In this document: positions 28,140 to 58,800 of the stretch, piece by piece
Layout: every line of letters starts with the position of its first letter
How positions within the stretch are numbered: the first letter of the stretch is position 1
Assembly (NCBI GenBank): GCA_022829145.1
Contig: CM040764.1
Location: 13,209,670 to 13,273,669, forward strand
DNA length: 64,000 bases
From: Albula goreensis
Lineage: Eukaryota; Chordata; Actinopteri; Albuliformes; Albulidae
Direction: 5' to 3'
Notes under the pieces: generated by a model
What the model saw: only the letters and a program-made list of their open reading frames with translations
Database searches by the model: none
What the model was told of the DNA's origin: nothing
Made by a program: the position numbers and the translations under genes

Positions 28140-28450
28140 TTCCTAGTCTGTCCTGAGGCGAAGTTGCTGCTAACTCCACGTGCACCGGATAATCAGATTA
28201 AATCGCACCTGGGACTGGGAAACTGTCCCATCACCCCTGAGATCATATAAACACTGGACGCTCGCAGTCCTTTGAGCCACGCAATTACTCTCTCCAATAA
28301 TCGCTGGAATATTTTCATGAATAATTTTCTGTCGTCAAACCTTTCTATCTCAATGGTGGTCAACCAGTAGAGAGCCATGTAAAGACAACATTTTAAACCT
28401 CCTCTCCTCATTGAAATGCGCCATCTATAATTACTACATTTCACACAACA
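28140..28450. promoter_or_regulatory. Candidate distal pax3 enhancer block
   Basis: A low-repeat block between a microsatellite and AT-rich DNA, about 2.0-2.3 kb before the pax3 ATG. It holds a head-to-head pair of bicoid/Otx-type sites (GGATAATCAGATTA near 28187), an E-box CACGTG (28158-28163) and CACCTG (28207-28212). Composition suggests a conserved non-coding element. Conservation has not been tested. Confidence 0.3.
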
Positions 28451-28979
28451 GGAAGAACTGAAGGCTCTGAATTACAATTATATAAGGGACAACATCATTG
28501 CATTTGTGGCATTGTATTTAATTTATTTGAAACTAATTATTTTCTTGGCTGAAATTAAGATGAAAATGATACATATATTTTGGTTAAAACGAGGCAAACT
28601 CCAAACTAAACTTGGAAGAAATCACCCTTTCATATTCACAACAATTATACATCACAATACTTACTACCATTATAATAGCTGTTGATTGTGTAGTAAACTA
28701 TAAAAGGGAGAATCAGAATGTGTGTATAAGGTATATAACCTATTGAAATACTGAATGCGCATATGTTAAGGATAAAAGTGAAAACAAACCAACTGGCCTA
28801 ATCATAGAAATATATTTTCTAATGTCCATTACATGATGGTTCTTTAAACAGCGATGTATAACACAAGTTCCCACGATTCAGCCTGCATGTTCACCTTCAT
28901 AGCCCATTTGCCTCCATACATTTACAGACACTTCAATGTCCATATTCAATATTCTTTTTTATTTTTTTAGTAAATTATG

Positions 28980-29215
28980 TTGCAGGTCACCCCAACCTCA
29001 GTATTAGAAACATTTCCAGAGAAGCACTAGAATGCACTTGAGACAAAGCATTTTTGTGGATTTAGGAGGAAAAGATCATTGTTTGAGTTCAAAAGCCATT
29101 TGGGGCCTGATCTGTCCTCCTTTTGACTGATAGCGTTGCAGAGTGGGACCTCTTGACTGACAGCACTCATCAATGGATTTCCACAAATAAAGCGGGCTGG
29201 AGAGAATGGGGGCGG
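28980..29215. promoter_or_regulatory. Candidate proximal neural-crest enhancer of pax3 (NCE-like)
   Basis: The block lies 1.24-1.48 kb before the ATG and has Meis-type TTGACTGACAG (about 29152), Pbx-like ATCAATGG and related TTGACTGATAG sites in clean single-copy sequence. Mouse Pax3 has two neural-crest elements within about 1.6 kb upstream that use Pbx/Meis and TEAD factors. Position and motif content agree with that. Equivalence is inference. Confidence 0.35.
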
Positions 29216-29484
29216 GCGCAGCGCAGACCGCGAGAATGAGAAGGAGGGAGGGTAAGAGAGAAAATGTGAGGGTTTTTTCCTAACAATTACTAAGTTATAA
29301 ATGCACCCACTTCACAATTGTACCTTCCCTCAGTTCAGACGGTCTTTACGGCTCTCCTGGCGTCATACCCTGCTGCGGCAGTCCCACCTCCAGTCAAACA
29401 CTGAGCTTCTTCTATTCTGTTTAGGGCAATACACTGCAAAAACCACTATAGATCCACTGGGAAGCAATACTGACCATTGCATTT

Positions 29485-29514
29485 TGAAAAAATAAATAAA
29501 TAAATAAATAAAAA
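29485..29514. repeat. (AAAT)n microsatellite
   Basis: About six AAAT units between the upstream enhancer-like block and the promoter. Confidence 0.9.
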
Positions 29515-30035
29515 ATACAATTACAATACGTAACCTTCCGCATTGTATTAGTTTTTAGTCCAGCGCATCTCAGCTGTTGCTGATTAAGTGTCACTGCAAA
29601 ACAGAAACTGCGCCATCAGTATGGCTTTAATAATATCAAATACAAACATTCAAAAATAACATTTTTGAAGAAATGACCAAAGAGAAATACATAAACTTGT
29701 AATTAACGCCATCTGTGGAATTTTTTTGCCTAGAATCATCGTCATGTACAACACAACTATGCATGTTTCTACAAGAATGTAGAAACATTGAACACCAAGG
29801 GTTAAGTTAGACCTCATTTGCTATTCAAACGTGTAATGACAAAATATTGCTGTAATTTAATATGTTAGCCAACAAACCCTAATCATTAGCATTTTAAATT
29901 ATTCCATTACTCCATTCCAATCCCATTAGCATTTCCAAACGCTCTTACTCGGAAGTGCTCACTTTTAGCAGCGTCAAAGTGCCTTGAAAGTGCCTTCAAC
30001 TCGGACGAAGTCACACGACAGAAAGTTTTTCCTCT

Positions 30036-30150
30036 CGGCCAATCACCGTCCACTATCAGTTACGAGGGCATTCCTTCTCAAAGCCAATCGGAAGCCCAGA
30101 AGTGCTGATGAGTCCGGGATGAAAAACTACTAAATGTTCCGTCTTCTCAC
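30036..30150 (+). promoter_or_regulatory. pax3: pax3 core promoter region (double CCAAT, TATA-less)
   Basis: Two forward CCAAT boxes at 30039-30043 and 30084-30088, 45 bp apart (about four helical turns), are an arrangement expected for NF-Y. No TATA box is visible. The transcription start is probably about 30.12-30.16 kb, which would give a 5' UTR near 300 nt. The exact start is inferred. Confidence 0.45.
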
Positions 30151-30241
30151 TCATTTTGAGTGTGTCAATATCTGCAGCGAGGCAAGGCCCACGAGCTCAC
30201 TGATTAATTTCTTGACCTGGTTACGCAAAGACTCGCCTTAA
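30134..30241 (+). other. Upstream ORF in the presumed pax3 5' UTR (35 codons)
   Basis: ATG at 30134 runs 35 codons to TAA at 30239-30241, ending 213 nt before the main start. It matters only if transcription starts upstream of 30134. Confidence 0.3.
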
Positions 30242-30454
30242 CTTGGAATCCAACTCTAAAGTTCATTTCACTTTTTTTTCGTCCTCTGTGACGTTGGTTG
30301 TTGTTTTTTGGTATTGGAGAAATTTGACATCATTTTCCAAGACGAGGAGATACCCCTCTCTTTCACTGAAGCCAGAGCATCAAAAACTGGAATACAAGTT
30401 GAAAACATCTCAACTTTTTCCCTAAATCTGTGCTGCCTGAGTGCTTGTTGAGAG

Positions 30455-49451
<18,997 letters not shown>

Positions 49452-51230
49452 CCGAGAAATTCACTCGAACCCTCAGCCAAGAAGACTCCCCTCCATGCTC
49501 TTTTGGGGCGTGGCCTGGGTGTGGGGACAGGGGGCCGGAATGTGCTCTGATCCGGCACGGGAAGGGTTCGTTTGGATAATGAGCGCTGAAAAGGCGGCCT
49601 ATCTAGTTACCTCTCATCCAGCCCGCTCGCTTTACGTCATGCTTTTGAATACTGCTTCAGCAAGAAGAGGATGAAGGAGAAAAAAATGAACAGTGAAAGT
49701 CAGGCATGGCTTTACCTTCATGACAAATGACAGTGATGCCGCTGGAAGCAGACTCTGTCAGCACGTCTCAGAGGCATTTTTGGCGGCTAATTCAAATGCA
49801 CATTTGGAAGAAGGAGGACACAAGGCCTGCAGCCAGTGACGGGATTGAAAGTGGACAGTCTTCAGCAGAGATGAGTTCTGTTTCACAGAGCAAACAGACT
49901 GAGAATCACTCAGACGGACAGACATCTTTTCATCCTTTCATCCAGCAGCGGAGAAGGACATTTGAAGATATATAGTACATCTCCAGTCTCCTTTAATTAC
50001 AGTGGCACAAGATGCAGTGGAAACAAGAGAGACTTTTGATGAGCGCCCACATTCCAAGTACAGATTGAAAAAACCCTCAATAATCATAAAGTAGTACATT
50101 CATTGAGGGCTGAGTGCAGAGACTGAAACAATTCTGTTCAGCACATTTTAGACTTTTCACTAAGTTCCAAGAATATGTTTCCAGGACATGTCTCATGGAA
50201 ACACGGACTGGGTTTTGAGGACAGAAAGCATATAGGCCCATAGTTATGACAAAGGAAACCCCAGTGAAGACAGAGTTATCTTTGGCACAAGGTTGAGAAT
50301 GCAGAGCGTAGGTAGATAGATAGATGGGTAGATACGTAATGCAGGGGTGGAACTATGTACTCATGCCAAGGGATGTGAATTAAACTGGGTTGGGTTTTTT
50401 TGTGATTTCTCCTCACTCATCTCTGTGTTGGCTAGCAAGCCCACTGTAATCCATGCGTGACATGGTTTGACATATGCCTGTTACCTTGCCAACGGAACCG
50501 CAACAGAGAAGCCAAACCTGTAAGCCGAAGCAACGGGCACGCTTGCTAACTCCATGGCAAAAAAGGGCTGAGGTGTGACATGCTGCGCCATTACGCAACA
50601 GTGCTACGCTTCATCAGGGACTCATCCAATCACGGCCGAGTGTGCAACGTCAGGCACACCGCTCACTGATGAAAGTGCAATAACACGTACCTCACAAGTC
50701 AGTAACGTTCAGTTAGCGGAACTGAACAAGTAAACTGAGAAACAAATGAGATTATTTTTCACCACCTTATTTTTGTACTTTGGCCTTTTTGTACGTATGT
50801 GCCAGAAAGCTTGTTATAAATGCAATTAGACTGGATTGTGCATATGTTGTAATGAAACCAAAAATCTTTTGTTTGGCTTTTTCCTCTGCCGCTTAGCATG
50901 CTGGGAACCTTCAGTGCTTGTGTGTGATTACGAAATGACGACAACTGCAATTTAAACAAACACTCTGTTATTTATTCTTTCAGATATTTAGGTGGTATCT
51001 ATGCTAGTTTATGGTACTGTAGTAGCATTAGGTGGTAGATTGTCTTTGTCTTATTTTGACAGAAAATGTAACATTGTTTTTTTTTACATTTGCATTTTTA
51101 TATATATACATATCTATAATTTTCATATATTGAATGCACCACATTATTTTGGTGCAATTTGTCTTGTGTTCAAATGCTGTCCTATTTACTATTTATAACT
51201 GAAGAATAAAAATATCCACTAGACACTGCC
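49452..51230 (+). other. pax3: Probable pax3 3' UTR
   Basis: No coding potential is seen after the TGA. The first clear AATAAA in a suitable context is at 51205-51210, giving a 3' UTR of about 1.75 kb. The end is inferred from this signal. Confidence 0.45.
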
Positions 51231-52427
51231 TCAGGCATCCTCTGTTATGCCACATGACAGATTATTCATAACTTTCCAAATACAAACCTCACTGCAAAAA
51301 CATCCACAAGCACAAGCTAACAAACACACTGAATGATCATGAGTCATTTCATCAGCTTTTAAAATATCACAGAAAAAAATGACCGAAAATAATCAGAACT
51401 ATATATTTTTCATACGCGTAAGTTGATGGCTGAATGGGGAGGCGGTTCTCCCAGGTTTAGAACTGGGGACTAACAAACGCACCATTGTCTGAAAGGGCCC
51501 GCAGAAACAGACACTACAGCTATTAATAACACTGACCCATAGATATAATATTGAAAATATTCCTTTGTGCAAATGTACAGACCAATCCCCTGTCCGGAAT
51601 ATCAACATGAAACCTCCATCTCCACAATTCTTTGTTTTATTGCTGTGTACATATTTGGTGGACCTCTCAGTGCAGAATAAATCACAGTGGCCAGATACTG
51701 TGTCAAATGCCCCGTTTCAGAGAATTTATTTGGTAGACTTAGTGTAAGCAAACCATCCATCCAAATTAGAAACAGGAGCCAACAAACAGCACAAAAACAT
51801 GAGCATACTGACTGTCTTGTTACTGATATAGAAATCATCACTACCAGCAAACTTTTATATGAAACAAAAGATAAAAGCACCTCTTCCATATTGATATGGT
51901 CTTTGTGGACATGCTGTAACCCTGTTTGACATGCCATTATAGCCCCCCAAACACGGTATTTTCCCAGGCTTCTGATGAGTTGGCAGATGTCTGACCGCCA
52001 TCATGACGGAAGAATCTTTGCTGGATGTTGATGTTTTCAGATATTTAAATTCAGGGCAAAGAAAACCATTTTATTTGATATGATTAACATATCAGAATTT
52101 AAACATGGTTATACATTTCTCTGTGGGTGTGTATGCGTCCTCACACAGATAAATTCCCTCACCTGGCATCTTAGCCATAATGAGAGAAGCAGACACCTGT
52201 GTGGGTGTAAGCATTCCTCCACAGTAAACCTTACATCGTTACTCATCAGGTCACTCACAGTTCAGGAGGTTGCACCGAAGGGCTTCAATCTTGCCGCCTA
52301 GTAAATAAAATAAAATGACACTGAGGACCGTGAAGCCACATTTCAGAAGATTGTGTTCAGTCCTGTTGTTGTTCTTTCTAGAGTCATGTAGGGGTTTTGC
52401 AGCTGTACCTGCCACTCTCAGTGAGTG

Positions 52428-52482
52428 GGTGTGTGTATGTGTGTGTGTGTGTGTGTGTGCGTGCATACGTATGTGTGTGTGC
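52428..52482. repeat. (TG)n microsatellite
   Basis: Interrupted TG run. Confidence 0.9.
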
Positions 52483-54110
52483 TATACTCACATATACAGC
52501 ATTCATATATTTATGCATCTTACAGTTAAGAAATGTATCTCCATTTGTATTAAAATTATACATAAAGAATTTATCTGCATGTGTAAATCAGAGAGAAATG
52601 AAATGCCTGTTAGCCATATTCGGATTTTAATTTAACTTTTAATGTTTATGTGAAGCTTTGTCAAAATATTCAGATATGTCAAGCTAATACATGGCATTTT
52701 AAATTGAACTGAGTGAAAGTACAGCAAGTGACTGTTTTTTAAAGCCTTTACGATAAACACATAGTATTTACATCCATCCTACTACCCCAAACCAACCCCC
52801 ACCCATGGCCACCATCACTCAGAAAAATAATACACCACACTTAAGGTCAAAAGAGAGAGCTCAGAGAGAGAGAGATAAAGAGAGAGAGAGGCAGAGAGAG
52901 AGAGTGTGAGAGCGAGAGTGAGTCTGACTGTTTTGAGTGTGAGCAAGATAAAATTTCACCTTTTTCTCTCCATGTCCCCAGGCAGCTGACTCACTTTACC
53001 AGCACTTAACCTGTATGACACAATGGGGTCAGGGAAAAGAGAACCTCTCTGCCTTCACAATGCCAGTGGATGTGACCCCATCACGCACAGATGGAAGACA
53101 ACTTAACCTCTGACCCCTGAGTCCTTTGAAACCAGTGGCCCACTTGACAACAGTTGACGATTCCAGGAATTACTGGAGAGAGACGGACAGAGTGACAGAG
53201 AGGAAGGGGATATAGGGATATGGTCAAAAGGGTATATTCTCATTGACTACATCAAACAGGAGGTATGACAAAAAACCATGCAGAAAAGCCAATATTGTTT
53301 GTGTAGACATGGTTTTAGTTATGGCAAAAACTCTCTTCCAGACAAATCAAATTTATCATGGGAATAATATTGTATGACACTTTTTAGATCTAATTTCTGC
53401 TCATCACAACTTCTGCAACTCTTCTCTAAACAACAATTCTTAACCATAATGTAGATTTTGTTTTTAACCCATCCCAGGCCTATACTCAACTTTAAAATTC
53501 AACCACAAATCCCAAATGGCATGCTAAAGCTTGCATTAAATAAGCCTCAAAATTCAGCTGCCACTACCATGTATTTCCACAATGCAGTAGCAAATACAGT
53601 AGCTATTGAATTGTTTTATTGAAGGATGTATGGTGCATTATGGGATCAACAGAGACTGCTCCATAGTGTGCTCCTTTGTACTTTTGGTCAATCCCTATCC
53701 AGTATCCCTCTGGGTAGTGTAGGTAGTGTATAGTATAGCGTAGTGTTGGGAACATAACACAGCATTGCCTTAACTTAATGACAACATTAGCTCATTCCTA
53801 ATGAGAGCGCTCTGGGCTTATGTTCCCATTCTGGGCCGTCATACTGGGAGAGTTGCCATGGTGAACGTACTCCTCAGAAGTGTCTTTATCTCATCCCAGC
53901 AGTTTAATCTTAAAAATGCCTCTTTATCAGAGTGTGAAAGAGAGGCTGCATTAAGGCCACTGCATGCCTTTCCCAATGTGGGTTATAGCTGCTCCTGATT
54001 CTCTCTCTCTCTCTCTCTCACTTCCTGAATACAACACTCCTCCTCTCTCCCTATCCCTACCCTACAGTAAGGTCTGTTCCTGAGTTTTGCTCTCCCTCTT
54101 ACCTTGTTTG

Positions 54111-54112
<2 letters not shown>

Positions 54113-54146
<34 letters not shown>
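54113..54146. repeat. (CT)n microsatellite serving as polypyrimidine tract
   Basis: About sixteen CT units ending 33 nt before the putative acceptor ttttaccag at 54171-54179. Confidence 0.9.
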
Positions 54147-54149
<3 letters not shown>

Positions 54150-54179
54150 CCTGTCTCTCCTTCACTGTCATTTTACCAG

Positions 54180-54201
54180 TTGACCTCTTTATGTGGTCAT
54201 C
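54180..54201 (+). other. 5' UTR remnant with a four-codon uORF upstream of the KCNE start
   Basis: After the acceptor at 54179, an ATG at 54191 codes MWSS and its TGA (54203-54205) overlaps the main ATG (54202-54204). KCNE genes usually have a 5' UTR intron and one coding exon, which this fits. Confidence 0.5.
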
Positions 54202-54573
54202 ATGAACAGGACTGCGCTGCTCTCACTGATTGAAAGATGCAGAAAGGTCTTCCTGGAGGAGTCTAACAGCACAGATTGGCACAATGGCACGAACACCAAT
54301 TCCACGGACACCACCACCGTCGCTCCTGCTACCTCCACATCCAGCAGCTGGGCGAAAAACAGGTCCGACGACAATTCTTATTTCTACATCCTCTTTGTCA
54401 TGTTCTTCTATGCCTTCCTGGCCCTCACCCTGATTCGGAGCTTTGCATGGACTGATAAGAGCAAAAAGGACCCCAACGATGATGAATTCATCGACGCTGA
54501 TTCAATATCAGACAAGATGCAAAGCAGCCCCACAGACGCGAAGTTTGATTTTGAAGAGGAAGGAATTCCATGA
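54202..54573 (+). CDS. KCNE-family potassium-channel regulatory subunit (KCNE4-like)
   Basis: A 123-residue single-pass membrane protein. The start is the first in-frame ATG after an in-frame TGA at 54181-54183. The extracellular N-terminus has sequons at N2, N22, N28, N33 and N53. The transmembrane segment (about 60-81) begins SYFYILFVMFFYA, which matches the KCNE signature (human KCNE4 has YFYILVVMSFYG, KCNE3 SYMYILFVMFLFA). It is followed by basic KSKK and DPND in place of the usual RSKKxExSNDP stretch, then an acidic tail ending EEEGIP. KCNE subunits co-assemble with Kv alpha subunits such as KCNQ1 and alter gating. The member is uncertain: KCNE4 is favoured because it lies near PAX3 in human, but the sequence also resembles KCNE3 and KCNE5. 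Confidence 0.87.
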   Translation: MNRTALLSLIERCRKVFLEESNSTDWHNGTNTNSTDTTTVAPATSTSSSWAKNRSDDNSYFYILFVMFFYAFLALTLIRSFAWTDKSKKDPNDDEFIDADSISDKMQSSPTDAKFDFEEEGIP

Positions 54574-55445
54574 AAGAGCAGGGATATGTTGTTTTTTGCA
54601 GCAATGGAGCCAGGAGCTGGCTATCATTTCCAAACCATTTCTCATGCAGTCAACAATGTTATTACCTTTTCTTCCTTTTTTTTGTTTTTACAAACTGAAT
54701 ACTACCTTGGAATGTTACAGTAGTAGCTCAAACTAGTTTACATCTACATGTGGTCATGTTGCGTCAAAGGAAAACAGGTTACACGCTGTATCAAAGAAAC
54801 ACAGAACCCAATGAAGTGCATGCAGGTCAGTGTAAGCTGGAAAAGAGCAGGTCACAGAGTGATGGGGCCTGGAATAATACAGGACCACTGACGGTCCATG
54901 GCGCTGGTCTCAGGAGTTTCTGTGGTTTTAATGACGTAAGGTACACCACAGGTGGACTAAGAGTCTTCATCCTCCATTTCTTGTATTGTTGTTTTGAAAC
55001 AGTCGTATGGACATCACATGGACACATTTTGTGTGAATTCAGTTTATGCACAATTTCAATATTCCCTTGTAAATTAACCTTTGGGACCAGATATTCCACA
55101 ATATGTTCACTCAACTTTCTGGTGAAATGTTCTGTAATATAGAAATATACCAACACGCTCAGCAATTACTTCTGAAGCCACAATCACCTGCAACCAAATT
55201 AAATTGGGAGATATTGTTTTTATTGTATTATTTATTTTAAATTTAAATGTAGTCCAATGTATTATGTAGCTCCATTTAGGCTTACTTGATATTGCATTAT
55301 GACAAATGTACGGTTATATTTCTCATCAGGAATGCCTTTTTGATTGGTCAGTCATTCTGGGTTTATGAACATTGCATAGCATAGTATATATTCCATATGC
55401 CATATAAAAAAACTACAAATAAAATGTATATTACATACAAATGAG
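54574..55445 (+). other. Probable 3' UTR of the KCNE gene
   Basis: AT-rich non-coding sequence with AATAAA at 55418-55423. The end is inferred. Confidence 0.4.
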
Positions 55446-57090
55446 AGCTTAAAACTATTTATTTTTCTTATTTCTTAATATTAAGTCAACGCAACCAAAC
55501 TTTTACCAGATAAATACAATGTTAGTTGTATTGACTCAATATTATGGATATTATAATATTTGCAATTCTCGTAGCAATTCTCTTTCCTCATGGCTGGTCA
55601 GTTGTTCCCCCACCCAGGCAAGAGGAGTTTGAGGCAGACAGGCAGACATGCGGGCAGGCAGGCATGGCACTGGATGCCAGGCGAGCCGTAATGTGGCTGC
55701 CAGGACTGGTGCCAGTGTGTGGACAGACAGCAATGCTGTGGGCACAGAGGCAGCCAGACATGGCAGGGGGAGGCGTGGGGTGGCTGGAACGGAGCCTCCT
55801 GGTTGGCAGAACCTGTGGAGGGAGGCGGGCATGGTAACCAATGGGCATGTTGCAAGACTGAGTATAGGCAAGTAGGAAAGAGATTGTGGTGGCTGTGAGC
55901 ACTGCACTGATAGATAGGTGGGCATGCATGGCAGGAGGAAGACTAGCGCTCCTGCATGATATGATAAAGGTGTGGAGCATGAGTTAGCTGTCATAACCAG
56001 GCCCATACTGAACAGCCAAGATCTACTATCAGTGCTGCTTATCAGACCAGAATACAGCACTGACATTGTATGGAATCATGTCATGTAATGTATGCTTGAC
56101 TACAATGTGAAAGTCCAATGTAATTGGCAAATTTAAAAGACACTTCATTCAAACACTGTCTTACTGCAATCAACAGCATTAAAATACAATATTTATAAAG
56201 GCTTATCATTTGTGAAGGAGACCTTTCCACAAATGCTGTTCTGGGGAATAATTTTCTAAACACCCTTCTCTAAAAAAAAAAATTCAGCTGATTTCAAACT
56301 TTCTGTGAACTCATATGAATTTATCTAGTTTAATGGTCATGACAAGTCATAGGAAAAAGGGATTGTATTTGACCTGGTGTATACTAATTTGGTTGGGCAG
56401 GAATGTGCAGAAATCACTAATGAGAGCATAAGCATTTGATTTCCCCAAAAGTATCATTTCCAACTGCTCAGAGGAAATAAAAAAAATCAGAGCGCTGTAA
56501 TTTGAGGTAACCGGTAACAAAGTGGATTTTCCAGGCCCAAGTTTAGCGCCTTGTATCAAGTTCACATAGCGGCTTTACCTTGTTTCATGGAAGCTTTGAG
56601 GGAAATTGAGTGAGCGCCGTCACTGGAGAAGGCGACGTAACCGAGCGTTGGAAAGGAACACCCCCCTTCCCCCTTCCCTCCAACCCCACGGCCCGGGATT
56701 GGGCCGAGCCAGCTCCGCGATCACACATCTGGAGCCGGTCCAAACGTGCTGTCGGTCGGACGAGGACCCCCTTCACCCACCCCACTCCTCCAGCCTGCTG
56801 CTCTGCCTTACACAGCCAGTCCTTTTGGGCACTGTAAATGTGAGTGTACTCTGTAAAGGGGTGAAAGCCCAGGATGATTCTGGGGCCCCATGAATGGATA
56901 GGAGCCCCACAAATGTTAATCAGTGTCATAAACAGGCCTGGGGCCCCGTGTCACATCTTTTATGGGGCCCAGCATTCCTGTCAGTGAAAGTATGAGGGAT
57001 TAGACCATTGTTACACTGAAAGTCATTTTTCTGACTTCTTAAACTGGAGTGGGCCTTTAGAGAAAAAGGAAATTAAATTTAAAAAAAAAA

Positions 57091-57106
57091 AATATATATA
57101 TATATA
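57091..57106. repeat. (TA)n run after poly(A)
   Basis: Short A12-(TA)7 tract. Confidence 0.85.
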
Positions 57107-57449
57107 GTATTTCATATAGACAAAATCATCATCATCCTCAGTTTCTTGCAACCTATGACTCTGATATCAACACTCTAGCAGCGCCATCTACAGACTGGTA
57201 CTTGAAACTGATATCTGCATAAATGTTTCTTACTAAAAGTGTGGTGGTGTTATTTGTTTGGATCCTTGGTTTTATGGCACTTTTATTACAAATATAATGT
57301 CCCTCCCCAATGGAGAATGGCCAGTTGTACCCATACAACTCACCACCCCCCACCCCTTATGAAGAAGCATGGCAGATGAGGCCTGGCCCCTCCCCTATTG
57401 CTTTAGTCTGTGAGCTACAGATTATTTTATACTCCACAGCAGTGGGTCT

Positions 57450-57657
57450 CTGGCCTGGGGGACCCCTGTGTATGCTGGCTTTTGTTTCAACCACAGCTGC
57501 AACCCCTGAATTGTAACAAGCTGTTTATTGTTCCTAATTAGACACTTTTAAAGTCTTGAGGGATGATTTACTCTCTTGAGACAGATTATGTCAGAAATAA
57601 CTATGCATACCAGGAAGAATACATGTGGCAAATTCACAAGACTTTTAATCAGTCAGA
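57450..57657 (+). repeat. Dispersed repeat, copy B (unassigned family)
   Basis: Opposite-strand counterpart of 23719-23889. It carries the 23-nt identical block at 57450-57472, a middle block from AACAAGCTGTT through AATTAGACACTTTT to GGGATGATTTA, and the 20-nt identical block at 57638-57657, in the same order and with similar spacing. Confidence 0.75.
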
Positions 57658-58048
57658 GAAATGAATGCTTTCATTCTCTTACTGTTGTATATAGCAAATG
57701 AGTCTTTTCCAAAGATGTAACATTTTTTCACTGATTAAATTAGACTGACAGAGAAATTATTGTGGTTGTAATTGATGAAAGTATGGACGTTTACAAGAGA
57801 ATAAAATTTTCAAAAGAAAAAGCAAGTGGCATTGAGCCAAACTGCTGTGTAAAGCTTCTCACCACTACTAGGCCATTGCTGGCCAATTAAAGATGCAGGT
57901 TCAGCTCATTTTAGATGAATGTGACTTCAATTCAGTGCAGGAAGCCATTTTATCTGAACCAGAGACAGTGTTCCAACCCAAACTGACTGGAGTCAAAACT
58001 TCTTTTCTAAATGCCTGCAGTTTATTTTACACAATTTTGTACAAGATG

Positions 58049-58070
58049 GTACTTTTTTTTTTTTTTTTTA
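58049..58070. repeat. Poly(T) run
   Basis: About twenty T residues. Confidence 0.9.
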
Positions 58071-58499
58071 AAGATATAGTTCATAGAACACATTACTCTG
58101 TTCTTAATTATGGCTGAAATATTGTAATATTTTTTGCTACTTTGCATTAAAAAAAATAGTCATGTTCCTTTACATATTACCATCACTTATTTCAGCAGTA
58201 GGTAAACACTATTCTAATCAGAATATAACTGGCATATTGGTGAACAGGTACAAGAAAGATTCCTTGAGTATAGTCTGAAATGACCACAAAGTGATAACAT
58301 CTAGAAAGCAATTAATAAGTCTCAAGCCTGCAGGTCATCTATTCACATGATCTGCATCACCTTTCCAGACAGAATGCAGGATCAACTTATTCCAGTCTTT
58401 GAGCAAAAAAGGCAATGTGTAACACTCTTGTTCCCTCTGTTGGTCATATAATGTAACTACCAAAGACTGAAATGGATATTCTCATGGAACATCACACGC

Positions 58500-58519
58500 T
58501 TACCACTGGAGGGCAGCAC
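58500..58519 (+). promoter_or_regulatory. Strong CTCF-like motif
   Basis: TACCACTGGAGGGCAGCACA fits the CTCF core (CCASYAGRKGGCRSY) at all but one position and has the favourable right flank GCAGCAC. It lies 4 kb beyond the KCNE gene. Confidence 0.5.
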
Positions 58520-58771
58520 ATTAAAACTAGGTTGATTTTTGAACCAACAGATGGTGGGGAAAATTTTGTCTCCATAATAATTCAGACAATGTTTCTGTTC
58601 ATACTTAAGATTATGCGTCTCTATAAACTATATAGAAACACTCAGTCCTTACTGATTAGCCCTCATATAATTGAGGAAATGAATGCCAAGTTATACAAAC
58701 TAACCAAATACGTATTCCACCTTCAAATCCCAACATAAATCAGCTCAGAAATATCTGCAAGCAGAGGTTTT

Positions 58772-58800
58772 TTTTAAATAAAAAAAAAAAAAAAAAAAAA
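58772..58800. repeat. Poly(A)-rich run
   Basis: About twenty-two consecutive A residues preceded by T7-AAAT. Confidence 0.9.

Larger units (their letters stand above)
51231..54179. other. Intergenic between pax3 and the KCNE gene
   Basis: No coding exon seen. It contains a TG repeat (52428-52482), a GA-rich tract (52855-52905) and a CT repeat at 54001-54020. The right end is probably the 5' intron of the KCNE gene. A GTAGTG-rich stretch at 53.7 kb may be a degraded transposon end. Confidence 0.55.

Noticed and set aside
55551-56066. 171-codon minus-strand open frame and overlapping frames
   Set aside because: Arises from GGCAGACA/GGCAGG low-complexity sequence that is open on both strands; Cys/Pro/Ser-rich composition without a domain.
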